Origin: Fodinibacter sp963834965
GTDB lineage: Bacteria > Actinomycetota > Actinomycetes > Actinomycetales > Dermatophilaceae
Reading direction: 5' to 3'
Assembly: GCA_963834965.1 (NCBI GenBank)
Contig: CAWIEI010000034.1
Coordinates: forward strand, 1 to 64,000
Length of the DNA stretch: 64,000 nucleotides
Positions 8,961 to 18,277 of the stretch are shown here, one piece after another. How positions within the stretch are numbered: position 1 is the stretch's first letter; every line of letters starts with the position of its first letter. The notes beneath the pieces are model-generated. The model was not told the DNA's origin and made no database searches. It worked only from the letters and a program-made list of their open reading frames with translations. The position numbers and the translations under genes were made by a program.

Positions 8961-9566
8961 GTGAGTGACTCCGGACCCTGGCTCGTCGTCGGGTTGGGCA
9001 ACCCCGGCCCCACCTACGCGGGCAACCGGCACAACGTCGGCGCCATGGTGGTCGACGAGCTCGCCCGACGGCACGGCTCGCAGCTGAAGACGCACAAGGC
9101 CCGAGCCGTGGCGGCCCAGGTGCGGCTCGGCACCGGCCCCGGCGGCATCCCCGGCCTCCCGGCCGTCATCGCGGTGCCCAGCTCCTACATGAACGAGTCC
9201 GGCGGGCCCGTCTCGGCGCTGCTCCGCTTCTTCTCGGTGCCGGTCGAGCGGCTGGTGGTCGTGCACGACGAGCTCGACCTCGACGCCGGCACGGTGCGGC
9301 TCAAGCGCGGTGGGGGCGAGGGCGGCCACAACGGGCTGCGCTCGGTCAGCGCCTCGCTGGGCACCAAGGACTACCACCGGGTGCGGGTCGGCATCGGGCG
9401 CCCGCCGGGGCGGATGGATGCCGCCGACTTCGTGCTGCGCGACTTCTCGCCCACCGAGCGCAAGGAGCTGCCGTTCACCATCGACGACGCGGCGGATGCC
9501 GTGGAGTCGCTCGTGGCGCTCGGCCTCCTCGACGCGCAGCAGCAGGTGCACGCGCCGCGGATCTGA
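8961..9566 (+). CDS. pth: Peptidyl-tRNA hydrolase
   Basis: Recycles tRNA from peptidyl-tRNA that drops off ribosomes. The 201-residue product carries GLGNPGPTYAGNRHNVG with the catalytic His at residue 24, the substrate-binding SYMNESGG segment, and HDELDLDAGTVRLKRGGG with the conserved Asp, followed by GHNGLRS. The GTG start at 8961 lies only 6 nt after CATACT (8949-8954), so a leaderless transcript is possible. No clear Shine-Dalgarno sequence is seen. Confidence 0.95.
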   Translation: MSDSGPWLVVGLGNPGPTYAGNRHNVGAMVVDELARRHGSQLKTHKARAVAAQVRLGTGPGGIPGLPAVIAVPSSYMNESGGPVSALLRFFSVPVERLVVVHDELDLDAGTVRLKRGGGEGGHNGLRSVSASLGTKDYHRVRVGIGRPPGRMDAADFVLRDFSPTERKELPFTIDDAADAVESLVALGLLDAQQQVHAPRI

Positions 9567-9837
9567 TCGCTTGTGCGCCGAGGGCATCGACCCACTTCGC
9601 CGGTCATTGTCGAGGTGGCCGCCTCGGACGGGGGTCGGGTGACGCCGATCAAGCCGGTTCGTGGCCGCGCGGGCCCCTAGTCCGTTCGGCCAGTATTTTC
9701 CATTCGCCTTTCGTTGCGCTCGCGCACCTCCTAGGGTGGGTTTCGCTGGTCCCCGAGCCTCGGCTTGGGTCACAACCTAGTCGGCTCATCCGGGCCGATC
9801 GTCACCGAACTACTCGATTGCAGGGGTCGAACGTTCG

Positions 9838-11387
9838 ATGAGTACCGCGCAGGGTATTGGCGCGTCCCCCGGGATCACTTCCCGGCTGGGCGCGCAGGTA
9901 GATCTGGCTGCCTACGGGCATGCCAGAGTCCGTCACCGTCCCCGGGAATGGGAACGCAGCCACCGCCGGTGGACGCTCGCGACCGACGTGCTGCCGGCGC
10001 GACCGGCGTCGTGGTCGGGCTGATGAGCCGCGAAGTACTCGTCAAGAACGGCTCGAGCGACTTGGCCGACACGGCCCAAGATGCCGTGGCTTCGGTGCCC
10101 TGGGCCGCTTACCTCCTGTTCGTCGTTGTCTGGCTGGCCTCACTGGCTTCGCTCGGCGCCTACGCCACCAGGTTCGCCGCGGCCGGGAGCGAGATGTACC
10201 GGGCTATCTTCCGGGCCGGTGCCTCCCTCGTCGCCCTGGCAGCGTGCATCTCGTTCTTCTTCCACGTGCCGTTCTCTCGGCTCGTCGTGGCGGTGGCCGT
10301 GCCGGTGATGCTCGTCCTGAGCGTCACGTCGCGTCGGGCGCTGCGCCGGTCCATCGCGAAGCAGCGGATGGCGGGTGCGTCGCTGCAGGCGACGCTCCTC
10401 GTCGGCGACGCCGGCGCGGTGCGCGAGATGGCCAAACACATCAACGCGCACCCGAGCGAGTCGGGCCTACGGGTGGTGGGAGCCTGCGTCAGCGACCCCA
10501 AGGACCCGGTCGTCGCCGATCTTCATGCCGACGGCATCGCCGTGCTGGGCAGCCAGTGCGACGCGCTCGAGGTCGTCGAGCGCTGCGGCGTCGAGGCCGT
10601 CGCCGTGGCGAGCAACCCCGAGATGCACGGCCAGATTCTGCGGCGCCTGGGCTGGTCGCTCGAGCAGCAGGACGTCGACCTGCTCATCTCCCCCGGCATC
10701 GTCGAGGTGGCGGGGCCGCGGCTCAGCCTGCGACCCGCTGCGGGCGTGCCCATGCTGCACGTCGAGCGGCCGGTGTCGGGTGGCCTGCGGTACGGCCTGA
10801 AACTGGTGGCAGACCGGTTCTTCGCACTGCTGCTCATCATCCTGAGTGCCCCGTTCCTCCTTGGCATCGCGCTGCTCGTCATGCGGGACTCCTCGGGCCC
10901 GGCGCTGTTCACCCAGGACCGGGTCGGCGAGGGCGGTCGCACCTTCCGGATGTTCAAGTTCCGCACGATGGTCGTCGACGCCGAGGAACGGCTCAGCCAG
11001 CTCGCACAAGATGCCGATGCCGGCAACGACACGATGTTCAAGATGCGCGCCGACCCACGGGTCACGCGCGTCGGCGCCGTTCTTCGCCGCTTCTCGCTCG
11101 ACGAGCTCCCGCAGCTGTTCAACGTGCTGCGCGGCGAGATGTCGCTCGTCGGACCGCGACCGCCGCTGCTCAGCGAGGTCGACACCTACGAGAGCGATGC
11201 CGTGCGCCGGCTCCGGGTGCGTCCGGGCATGACAGGACTGTGGCAGGTCTCCGGACGCAGCGACCTAGTCTGGGGCGATACGGTGCGGCTCGACCTCTGG
11301 TACGTCGACAACTGGTCGCTCGCGCTGGACGTCCAGATCCTGTTCCGCACCGCCAACGCCGTCTTCCGAGGCAGGGGAGCCTATTGA
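9838..11387 (+). CDS. Polyprenyl-phosphate sugar phosphotransferase (WbaP/PHPT type), frameshift near 9993
   Basis: Initiates polysaccharide synthesis by moving a sugar-1-phosphate from a nucleotide sugar to undecaprenyl phosphate in the membrane. An N-terminal membrane region and a CoA-binding-like middle (LLVGDAGAVREMAKHINAHP) precede the catalytic domain: KFRTMVVDAEERL, RRFSLDELPQLFNVL, EMSLVGPRPPL and RPGMTGLWQVSGRS. The expected start, ATG 9838 (MSTAQGIGASPG to REWERSHRRWTLATDVL), is in a different frame from the rest. Adding one base near 9993 (CTGCCGGCG to CTGGCCGGCG) joins it to AGATGVVVGLMSREV. Without correction an N-truncated protein would have to start inside the second frame. It overlaps cysQ by TGATG, so it heads the sulfation operon. 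Confidence 0.85.
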
Positions 11388-12184
11388 TGACCACCACAAT
11401 CGAGTCCGAGACCGAGCCCGAGTCGGCCCTCGCCGCCGACCATACCCTCGCCAGAGAGCTCGCCGGCCGGGCCGGCGAACTACTGCTTTCGCTCCGTGCC
11501 GGCTGGAGCGGGGATACTGCCGCGCTGCGCGCGGAGGGTGACCGTCGCTCCAACGAGCTGCTTCTGGCGCAGCTGCGCGCCCTGCGTCCCGACGACGGAA
11601 TCCTCAGCGAGGAGAGCCCCGATGACGCGGCGCGCCTCGGCCTCCCGCGGGTATGGATCGTCGACCCGCTCGACGGTACGCGCGAGTTCGGGGAAGTCCC
11701 CCGTGACGACTGGGCCGTGCACGTGGCGCTGTGGGTGAACGGCGCCCTGGCCGCGGGAGCCGTCGCCCGTCCCGCTCGCGGGGACGTGCTCGCCACCGAC
11801 GACCCGCCGGTCGTCCCCGACCGCGCCCCGGGGAGGATCCGGCTCGCGGTGAGCCGTTCCCGCCCCCCGGCGTTCGTCACCGCGCTGGCCCACCACCTCG
11901 AGGCCAAGCTGGTGCCGATGGGGTCCGCCGGCATCAAGGCCACAGCTGTCGTCGACGGTGTCGTCGACGCCTACGTCCACGCGGGCGGTCAGTACGAGTG
12001 GGACTCCGCCGCGCCCGTCGCTGTTGCCGCGGCATCGGGTCTCCACACCAGCCGCATCGACGGCTCCGCGCTCACCTACAACCGAGAGGACCCGCTCCTG
12101 CCGGACCTCGTGATCGCGCGCCGGGAGGTGGCGGCGACGCTCCTCCACGCCATCAGCACCGTCGAGAAGGGCCAGTCCGCGTGA
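11387..12184 (+). CDS. cysQ: CysQ-type 3'(2'),5'-bisphosphate nucleotidase (inositol monophosphatase fold)
   Basis: A 265-residue inositol monophosphatase-superfamily protein. The metal-binding motifs are ILSEES near 72-77, IVDPLDGTREF near 91-101 (the Asp-Pro-x-Asp-Gly-Thr signature) and the C-terminal YEWDSAAPVAVAAA segment. CysQ hydrolyses PAP (adenosine 3',5'-bisphosphate) to AMP, and in some actinobacteria also acts on PAPS or inositol phosphates. PAP is the product inhibitor of sulfotransferases. Its position between the sugar transferase and cysD, with overlaps on both sides and three sulfotransferases downstream, argues for PAP removal during glycan sulfation. AGGGGAG precedes the ATG. 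Confidence 0.87.
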   Translation: MTTTIESETEPESALAADHTLARELAGRAGELLLSLRAGWSGDTAALRAEGDRRSNELLLAQLRALRPDDGILSEESPDDAARLGLPRVWIVDPLDGTREFGEVPRDDWAVHVALWVNGALAAGAVARPARGDVLATDDPPVVPDRAPGRIRLAVSRSRPPAFVTALAHHLEAKLVPMGSAGIKATAVVDGVVDAYVHAGGQYEWDSAAPVAVAAASGLHTSRIDGSALTYNREDPLLPDLVIARREVAATLLHAISTVEKGQSA

Positions 12185-13092
12185 CGAGTCCACACCAGTA
12201 CCAGCTGAGTCACCTCCAGGCGCTCGAGGCCGAGGCGATCTTCATCATCCGCGAGGTCGTCGCCGAGTTCGAACGGCCCGTCCTGCTCTTCTCCGGCGGC
12301 AAGGACTCCATCGTCATGCTCCGGCTGGCCGAGCGGGCCTTCCACCCCGCCCGGGTCCCGTTCTCGGTCCTCCACGTCGACACGGGTCACAACTTCCCCG
12401 AGGTGCTGGAGTTCCGCGACCGTCGGGTCCGCGAGCTCGGGGTCAACCTCGTGGTCGCGTCGGTCCAGGACGCCATCGACGCCGGGACCGTCACCGAGCC
12501 GCCGGACGGCACCCGCAACCGGATCCAGACGCCGGTGCTGCTGGACGCCCTCGAGCGGGGCGGGTACACCGCCGTCTTCGGGGGAGCGCGACGCGACGAG
12601 GACAAGGCGCGCGCCAAGGAGCGGATCTTCTCCTTCCGGGACGACTTCGGCCAGTGGGACCCCAAGAACCAGCGCCCCGAGCTGTGGGGCCTTTACAACG
12701 GCCGCATCCACGCTGGCGAGAGCATCCGCGTCTTCCCACTGTCGAACTGGACCGAGCTCGACATCTGGCACTACATCCAGCACGACAAGATCGACCTTCC
12801 ATCGATCTACTTCGCCCACCCCCGAGAGGTCGTCGACCGCCACGGCATGCTCTACGCAGTCAACGAGTGGATCCAGCCGCGGCCCGGGGAGGTCGTGGAG
12901 AAGCGGCGGGTCCGCTACCGGACCGTCGGTGACGCGAGCCTGACCGCCGCGGTCGAGAGCAGCGCTGACACCGTGGCAGCAGTCATCGACGAGGTCGCCA
13001 CGACCCGGATCACCGAACGGGGTGCGACCCGGGGGGACGACAAGTTCAGCGAGGCCTCCATGGAGGACCGCAAGCGCGAGGGGTACTTCTGA
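12181..13092 (+). CDS. cysD: Sulfate adenylyltransferase subunit 2 (CysD)
   Basis: The small catalytic subunit of ATP sulfurylase, forming APS from sulfate and ATP with CysN. The 303-residue protein has the PP-loop LLFSGGKDSIVMLRL (SGGKDS at 38-43), the HVDTGHNFPE segment, FGGARRDEDKARAKER and the C-terminal MEDRKREGYF typical of CysD. Its GTG start overlaps the cysQ stop (GTGA), and its stop overlaps the cysN ATG (TGATG), so the three are translationally coupled. Confidence 0.95.
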   Translation: MTSPHQYQLSHLQALEAEAIFIIREVVAEFERPVLLFSGGKDSIVMLRLAERAFHPARVPFSVLHVDTGHNFPEVLEFRDRRVRELGVNLVVASVQDAIDAGTVTEPPDGTRNRIQTPVLLDALERGGYTAVFGGARRDEDKARAKERIFSFRDDFGQWDPKNQRPELWGLYNGRIHAGESIRVFPLSNWTELDIWHYIQHDKIDLPSIYFAHPREVVDRHGMLYAVNEWIQPRPGEVVEKRRVRYRTVGDASLTAAVESSADTVAAVIDEVATTRITERGATRGDDKFSEASMEDRKREGYF

Positions 13093-14348
13093 TGGACATT
13101 CTCCGTTTTGCGACGGCCGGCTCCGTCGACGATGGGAAGAGCACCCTCATCGGCCGGCTGCTCTACGACACCAAGACCGTCTTCCAGGACCAGATGGAGG
13201 CCGTCGAGCGGGTGAGCAGGGAGCGCGGCGAGGACTACACGAACTTGGCGCTGCTGACCGACGGGCTCCGCGCTGAGCGCGAGCAGGGCATCACCATCGA
13301 TGTCGCCTACCGCTATTTCGCCTCTCCCAAACGCAAGTTCATCATCGCGGACACGCCAGGCCACATCCAGTACACGCGCAACATGGTCACCGGGGCGTCC
13401 ACGGCCGACCTCGCCCTCGTGCTCGTCGACGCCCGTAAGGGCCTGGTCGAGCAGAGCCGGCGCCACGCGTTCCTCGCGACCCTCCTCCAGGTGCCGCACC
13501 TAGTGCTGGTGGTGAACAAGATGGACCTCGTCGACTATTCGCAGGAGGTGTACGACCGCCTCCGCGAGGAGTTCGTCGGCTTCGCAACCAAGCTGCGGGT
13601 CCCCGACCTCGAGGTCATTCCGGTGTCGGCCCTTCGCGGGGACAACGTCGTGGATCGCTCCGAGAACATGCCCTGGTACAGCGGCGCCAGCCTGCTGCAC
13701 TATCTCGAAAACGTCCACGTCGCGAGTGACCGCAACCTCATCGACGCCCGCTTCCCGGTGCAATACGTCATTCGTCCCCAGTCGGACGCGTACCACGACT
13801 ACCGTGGCTATGCCGGCCAGGTGGTCGGGGGAGTGTTGAAGAAGGGTGACGACGTCATGGTGCTCCCATCCGGGTTCACCTCGCGCATCGCGTCGGTCGA
13901 GACCGCGGACGGCGAGATCGACGAGGCGTACCCGCCGATGTCGGTCACGGTGCGCCTCGAGGACGAGATCGACATCTCGCGTGGCGACATGCTCTGCCGG
14001 CCGCACAACATGCCGACGGTCACCCAGGACATCGATGCCATGCTGTGCTGGATGGACGAGACGGCCCCCTTCCAGGTCGGCCGCAAGTACGCCATCAAGC
14101 ACACCACGCGCACTGCGCGCGCCGTGGTGCGCGACCTTAAGTACCGGCTGGACATCAACACGTTGCACCGCGATGAGGACGCGACCGGCCTCTCGCTCAA
14201 CGAGATCGGCCGGGTCCGACTGCGGACGACCGTTCCACTGATGTGCGACGACTACGGGCGCAACCGCAGTACCGGTGGTTTTGTCCTGGTCGACGAGGGC
14301 ACCAACCGCACGGTGGCGGCGGGGATGATCGCCGATGCCAACCGCTAG
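13092..14348 (+). CDS. cysN: Sulfate adenylyltransferase subunit 1 (CysN, GTPase)
   Basis: The GTPase subunit that energises APS formation by CysD. At 418 residues it is the stand-alone CysN form, with no fused C-terminal CysC kinase. The EF-Tu-like G motifs are complete: GSVDDGKST at 10-18, the ITIDVAYRYF switch, ADTPGH near 85-90 and NKMD near 141-144. EF-Tu domain 2 and 3-like beta barrels follow. The APS kinase step is supplied by the distant gene at 44846. It is coupled to cysD by TGATG. Confidence 0.95.
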   Translation: MDILRFATAGSVDDGKSTLIGRLLYDTKTVFQDQMEAVERVSRERGEDYTNLALLTDGLRAEREQGITIDVAYRYFASPKRKFIIADTPGHIQYTRNMVTGASTADLALVLVDARKGLVEQSRRHAFLATLLQVPHLVLVVNKMDLVDYSQEVYDRLREEFVGFATKLRVPDLEVIPVSALRGDNVVDRSENMPWYSGASLLHYLENVHVASDRNLIDARFPVQYVIRPQSDAYHDYRGYAGQVVGGVLKKGDDVMVLPSGFTSRIASVETADGEIDEAYPPMSVTVRLEDEIDISRGDMLCRPHNMPTVTQDIDAMLCWMDETAPFQVGRKYAIKHTTRTARAVVRDLKYRLDINTLHRDEDATGLSLNEIGRVRLRTTVPLMCDDYGRNRSTGGFVLVDEGTNRTVAAGMIADANR

Positions 14349-14389
14349 GGAGTACTGCCCCGCGAACCGAGTCGAGACATCGGTCCGGC

Positions 14390-15343
14390 GTGGCCACTGA
14401 CGATCTCCTGCGGATCGCCTTCATCGGGGGGCACGGCCGCAGCGGGAGCACGCTCCTGTCCAGACTCCTCGGATCCGTGGACGGCGTCTTCTCCGCAGGC
14501 GAGGTCTGCTACATCTGGGAGCAGGGGTACCTCCGCGACCGCATCTGCAGTTGCGGTCAGCCGTTCTCGCTGTGCGAGTTCTGGCAGGCCGTTGGCGACG
14601 AGGCCTTCGGAGGGTGGAGCCGCGAGGTGGCCGAGCGTGGGCTGAGCCTTCGAAAGCAGGTCGACCGCAACCGGTACGTGCCACGACTCGTGTCGCCCGG
14701 GCTGTTCTCAGGCTTCGAGGAGCGGCTCGACGAGTACGCCACCATGTATGCCGCCGTCCATCGCGGCATCCGTGCGGTCAGTGGGGCCCGGGTCGTCGTC
14801 GACACCTCCAAGAACCCGTCGACCGGATACCTTCTGAAGGCAACCCCCGGGATCGACCTGCGGGTCATCCACCTGGTCCGCGACGTCCACGGTGTCGCGT
14901 ACTCCTGGTCCAAGGTCGTCAGTCGACCGGACCGCGACGGAGCGCCCATGACGCGGCTCTCCTACCCCCGAACCGCCGTTGAGTGGACGGCCTTCAACGC
15001 GATGGTCGAAGGGCTCGGGCTGCTCGGTGCGCGACGGCTGCTCCTGCGCTACGAGGACCTGATCAGCACTCCGAGGAGCAGCGTGGCCGCGGTGCTGGAC
15101 TTCATCGGTGACGGCGAGCTCGAGTCCTCGCTGACCTTCATCGACGGCGACACGGTCAGCCTGGCCTTAGGCCACGAGGTGACCGGGAACGTCATGCGGT
15201 TCCGCTCCGGTCCCGAGCCGCTCCGGCTCGATGAGGAGTGGCGCACCGCCCTCAGCACCAGCCGCCGCCGCGGCCTGTCCGTGGCCGCTGCCCCCGCGCT
15301 CCTGCGCTACGGCTACTTCGGCCGAGAACGGAGTGCGACATGA
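14390..15343 (+). CDS. Sulfotransferase-family protein 1
   Basis: A 317-residue PAPS-dependent sulfotransferase-fold protein. The 5'-phosphosulfate-binding loop is GGHGRSGSTLL (RSGST at 17-21). A 3'-phosphate-binding type segment VVVDTSKNPSTGYL is followed by VIHLVRDVHGVAYSWSK and the late LRYEDLI. It carries the Cys-x-Cys-Gly-x-Pro-x3-Cys-x-Phe-Trp insert (ICSCGQPFSLCEFW) shared with three other proteins of this locus. GTG 14390 is the start closest to the domain; no strong Shine-Dalgarno sequence is visible. Its stop overlaps the next gene (ATGA). The acceptor is probably a glycan or lipid-linked glycan, by context. Confidence 0.82.
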   Translation: MATDDLLRIAFIGGHGRSGSTLLSRLLGSVDGVFSAGEVCYIWEQGYLRDRICSCGQPFSLCEFWQAVGDEAFGGWSREVAERGLSLRKQVDRNRYVPRLVSPGLFSGFEERLDEYATMYAAVHRGIRAVSGARVVVDTSKNPSTGYLLKATPGIDLRVIHLVRDVHGVAYSWSKVVSRPDRDGAPMTRLSYPRTAVEWTAFNAMVEGLGLLGARRLLLRYEDLISTPRSSVAAVLDFIGDGELESSLTFIDGDTVSLALGHEVTGNVMRFRSGPEPLRLDEEWRTALSTSRRRGLSVAAAPALLRYGYFGRERSAT

Positions 15344-16311
15344 GCGGGGGTTCATCTTCCGTCGCGGGTGGAACGGGCACGACCCGTGTCGCCTTCATCG
15401 GTGGACACGGCCGCAGCGGTAGCACCCTGCTGGGGCGCATGCTGGCTGGGGTCGACGGCGTGTGCTCGGTCGGCGAGCTGCGCAACCTGTGGGACGTGGG
15501 CGTCCTGCGCGACCGGAACTGCGCCTGCGGCCGCCCCTTCTCCCAGTGCGACTTCTGGCAGGCTGTCGGCCAGGAAGCCTTCGGTGGGTGGGATGAGGAG
15601 ACCGCGAGGTCCGCCTTGGACCTGCGCCGTGAGGTCGACCGGGTGCGAGCCGTGCCACGGCTCAGCCGCGGTGGGGATGGCGACTTCGACACGGCCGCCG
15701 ACACGTACGCCGAGATGCTCGCATCCGTGTACACGGCTGCCGCCGCTGTCACCGGGGCCACGGTCGTCGTCGACTCCAGCAAGGTGCCCTCGACCGGCTA
15801 CCTCATGCAGCGCTCCTCCCGTCTGGAGCCCAGGGTGATCCACCTCGTTCGGGACAGCCGTGGAGTCGCCTTCTCCTGGACCAAGGTCGTCCAGCGCGGC
15901 GATGCCGATCGGACCATGGCTCGTTCGTCGCCGGCCCGGACGGCGCTGCGGTGGGAGACCTTCAACCTGCTCACGGCCCGCCTGAAGAGCAAAGGCCTCC
16001 CAGTTCGGCTCGTTCGCTACGAGGACCTCGTCCGCGACCCTGGGGCCGAGGTGTCGGGGATCATGGAGTTCCTCGGCGTGCCGCAGGCGGATCTGTCCTT
16101 CCTCCAGGGGGAGAGCGTCACGCTGCCACTGGACCACAGCGTGTGGGGCAACCCGATGCGCTCCTCGATCGGACCCCAGCGTCTCCGGCTGGACGCTGAG
16201 TGGCGTACGGGCCTCGGTCGGGGCCAGCGGGCCCTGGTGTCAACCATCTCCGTCGGCGGGCTGCGCCGCTACGGATACATTGGCCATGCAGTGGGTGAGA
16301 CCCATGGGTGA
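15340..16311 (+). CDS. Sulfotransferase-family protein 2
   Basis: A 323-residue paralogue of the preceding protein. It has GGHGRSGSTLLGRML (RSGST at 25-29), VVVDSSKVPSTGYL, VIHLVRDSRGVAFSWTK and LVRYEDLV, plus the Cys insert NCACGRPFSQCDFWQAVG. The shared order and spacing of motifs with the upstream gene indicate a tandem gene duplication followed by divergence. The ATG at 15340 overlaps the upstream stop by 4 bp. Confidence 0.82.
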   Translation: MSGGSSSVAGGTGTTRVAFIGGHGRSGSTLLGRMLAGVDGVCSVGELRNLWDVGVLRDRNCACGRPFSQCDFWQAVGQEAFGGWDEETARSALDLRREVDRVRAVPRLSRGGDGDFDTAADTYAEMLASVYTAAAAVTGATVVVDSSKVPSTGYLMQRSSRLEPRVIHLVRDSRGVAFSWTKVVQRGDADRTMARSSPARTALRWETFNLLTARLKSKGLPVRLVRYEDLVRDPGAEVSGIMEFLGVPQADLSFLQGESVTLPLDHSVWGNPMRSSIGPQRLRLDAEWRTGLGRGQRALVSTISVGGLRRYGYIGHAVGETHG

Positions 16312-17251
16312 CCGTCGCGACCCGTCCCTGGTGACCGTCCTCTACGTCGGAGGGATGCCGCGCGGAGGCACGACCCTGCTCGACCTGATGCTCGGCCAGC
16401 TGCCCGACCACGTCGCCGTGGGCGAGCTCTTCTACATCTGGCTCACCGGGGTGGAGCGCGATCGGCTCTGTGGCTGCGGAAAGCCCTTCCTGCAGTGCGA
16501 GTTCTGGCAGCAGGTCGGGGACCGCGCCTTCGGCGGCTGGGACCATCTCGACCTCCCGGCCATGAGGAAGCTGGTCCGCAGCGTCGACCGGACGCTCTAC
16601 CTCCCGTTTCTGCTTGTCCCGTGGGCCGCCCCCACCTTCCGCCGTCGGCTCGAGGAGTACCAGCGGATCCTCACCGCCGTGTACCGGGCCATCGCCGCGG
16701 TTTCCGGGTGCTCGGTCGTGGTCGACTCCAGCAAGCGACCTTCGTTGGCTTACGCCCTTCGGAGCGCGCCCGGGGTCGACCTGCGCATCGTCCACCTGGT
16801 GCGTGACCCCCGCGGGGTCGCCCAGTCCTGGAGCCAGGAGGTCCCGCTCCCCGAAGGTGCCGGCGTGCGAGACCACCTCAAGAAGCGGTCCTCCCGCCTC
16901 ATCGCCCGCCGGTGGGTGACCGTGCACTCGATGATCGGAGGGCTCGCCCGCCTCGGAGTGCCCAGTGTCACCCTGCGCTACGAAGACCTGGTGGTGGACC
17001 CGCGGGGCGCCATGCGGACGGCGGCGGCGATCACCAGCACGCATCTGACCGAGGAGGACCTCGGCTTCCTGGCACCAGACGGCCTGCACGTCGCGTCGCA
17101 CCACACCGTCGCTGGCGGCAGGATCCGCTTCAGTCGCAGCCCCATGCCGCTGAGGCTCGACGAGAAGTGGCGACGCGAGATGCCGACCGGTCGACGCCGG
17201 TTCGTCGAGCTCGCCACCTGGCCCTTGAGGACACGCCATGGCTACCGATGA
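16304..17251 (+). CDS. Sulfotransferase-family protein 3
   Basis: The third member of the tandem array, about 315 residues from ATG 16304; ATG 16286 and TTG 16280 are in-frame alternatives. The phosphosulfate loop is GGMPRGGTTLLD (RGGTT at 20-24), so the first Ser of the paralogues is replaced by Gly. VVVDSSKRPSLAYAL, IVHLVRDPRGVAQSWSQ and LRYEDLV are present, as is the Cys insert LCGCGKPFLQCEFWQQVG. It overlaps the upstream gene by 8 bp and the downstream glycosyltransferase by 14 bp, so it belongs to the same operon. Confidence 0.82.
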   Translation: MGDRRDPSLVTVLYVGGMPRGGTTLLDLMLGQLPDHVAVGELFYIWLTGVERDRLCGCGKPFLQCEFWQQVGDRAFGGWDHLDLPAMRKLVRSVDRTLYLPFLLVPWAAPTFRRRLEEYQRILTAVYRAIAAVSGCSVVVDSSKRPSLAYALRSAPGVDLRIVHLVRDPRGVAQSWSQEVPLPEGAGVRDHLKKRSSRLIARRWVTVHSMIGGLARLGVPSVTLRYEDLVVDPRGAMRTAAAITSTHLTEEDLGFLAPDGLHVASHHTVAGGRIRFSRSPMPLRLDEKWRREMPTGRRRFVELATWPLRTRHGYR

Positions 17252-17726
17252 ACGAACGACCAAAGCGGGCGGGCCGGCCTCGGTGCTCCTGGTGTCCTCG
17301 AACGGCGGCCATCTCGCCCAGCTGATCGCCCTCCGGGGATGGTGGTCCGAGAGGCAACGGACCTGGGTGACCTTCGACACCCCGGATGCCATGTCGCGGC
17401 TCGAGGGGGAGGTCGTAATCCCGGCTTACCACCCGACTACCCGCAACATCCTCAACCTGCTGCGGAACGGCCTGCTCGCATTGAGGGTGCTCCAGCGAGT
17501 CCGACCGGAGGTCGTGGTGTCGACCGGTGCCGGCGTGGCGCTGCCGTTCTTCGTGTTCGCCCGGGCTCGCGGCATCCCGACCGTCTACATCGAGGTCTAC
17601 GACAGGGTTGACAGCACGACGATGAGCGGTCGTCTGTGCCGTCCCTTTGCGACGCGCTTCATGGTCCAGTCCGAGGGCCAGCGGGGCCTCTACCCAGGCA
17701 GCGAGCTGTTGGGGAGGCTCGTGTGA
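17238..17726 (+). CDS. Alg14/PssD-type membrane-anchor subunit of a split glycosyltransferase
   Basis: A 162-residue protein of the Alg14/Cps14F/PssD family: VLLVSSNGGHLAQLIALR at the N-terminus, then VVVSTGAGVALPFFVFARAR, then YIEVYDRVDSTTMSG. Alg14-type proteins bind the membrane and recruit the catalytic Alg13-type subunit to add a sugar to a lipid-linked acceptor. The next gene encodes that partner and overlaps by 4 bp. By analogy with Cps14F/G the pair would add the second sugar of the repeat unit. Confidence 0.85.
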   Translation: MATDERTTKAGGPASVLLVSSNGGHLAQLIALRGWWSERQRTWVTFDTPDAMSRLEGEVVIPAYHPTTRNILNLLRNGLLALRVLQRVRPEVVVSTGAGVALPFFVFARARGIPTVYIEVYDRVDSTTMSGRLCRPFATRFMVQSEGQRGLYPGSELLGRLV

Positions 17727-18277
17727 GCACTGCGACCGTTCTGGTGTCCGTTGGCTCGGACCACCACCCCTTCCAGCGGCTGGTCGACTGGAGCGACGCC
17801 TGGGCCACCCACCGTCCCGACGTCCGCGTCGTCGTGCAGTACGGCACGGCGCGGATCCCCGGGTACGCCGAGGGCCACGACTTCCTCGTGCATGCCGAGC
17901 TGCAGGCGCTCATGAGCCAGGCCGACGTGGTCGTCGTCCAGGGTGGTCCCACCGCCATCTTCGAGGCCCGCAGCACCGGTCGGCTCCCGATCGTCGTGCC
18001 GCGGCGGCGCGCCCTCGGCGAGCACGTGGACGACCACCAGAGGGCGTTCGCGCGGTTCCTCGCCACCTCAGGTCAGGCGATCGCGTGCGACGGGGAGGTC
18101 GAGGACTTCGTGGCCACCCTGGACGCAGCCGTCGAACAGTCCCCGCAGCGACGGGTCGACCCGACCCAGGACGCACGCGAGATCGCCGCCTCCGTCGATC
18201 GGTTCGGCGAGATGGTGGCCGACCTCCGAGCGCGTCGACGCCGGACCCCCGTGTGGCGCCGGGAGGCGAGACGATGA
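17723..18277 (+). CDS. Alg13/PssE-type catalytic subunit of a split glycosyltransferase
   Basis: A 184-residue GT28 C-terminal-like protein: VLVSVGSDHHPFQRLVDW at the N-terminus, and VVVQGGPTAIFEARSTGRLP with the nucleotide-sugar-binding Gly-Gly-Pro segment, followed by VVPRRRALGEHVDDHQ. The typical partner motif GTHxxPF is seen as GSDHHPF. GTG 17723 has GGGGAGG 5 nt upstream and overlaps the Alg14-like stop. The C-terminus is Arg-rich. Confidence 0.85.
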   Translation: MSTATVLVSVGSDHHPFQRLVDWSDAWATHRPDVRVVVQYGTARIPGYAEGHDFLVHAELQALMSQADVVVVQGGPTAIFEARSTGRLPIVVPRRRALGEHVDDHQRAFARFLATSGQAIACDGEVEDFVATLDAAVEQSPQRRVDPTQDAREIAASVDRFGEMVADLRARRRRTPVWRREARR

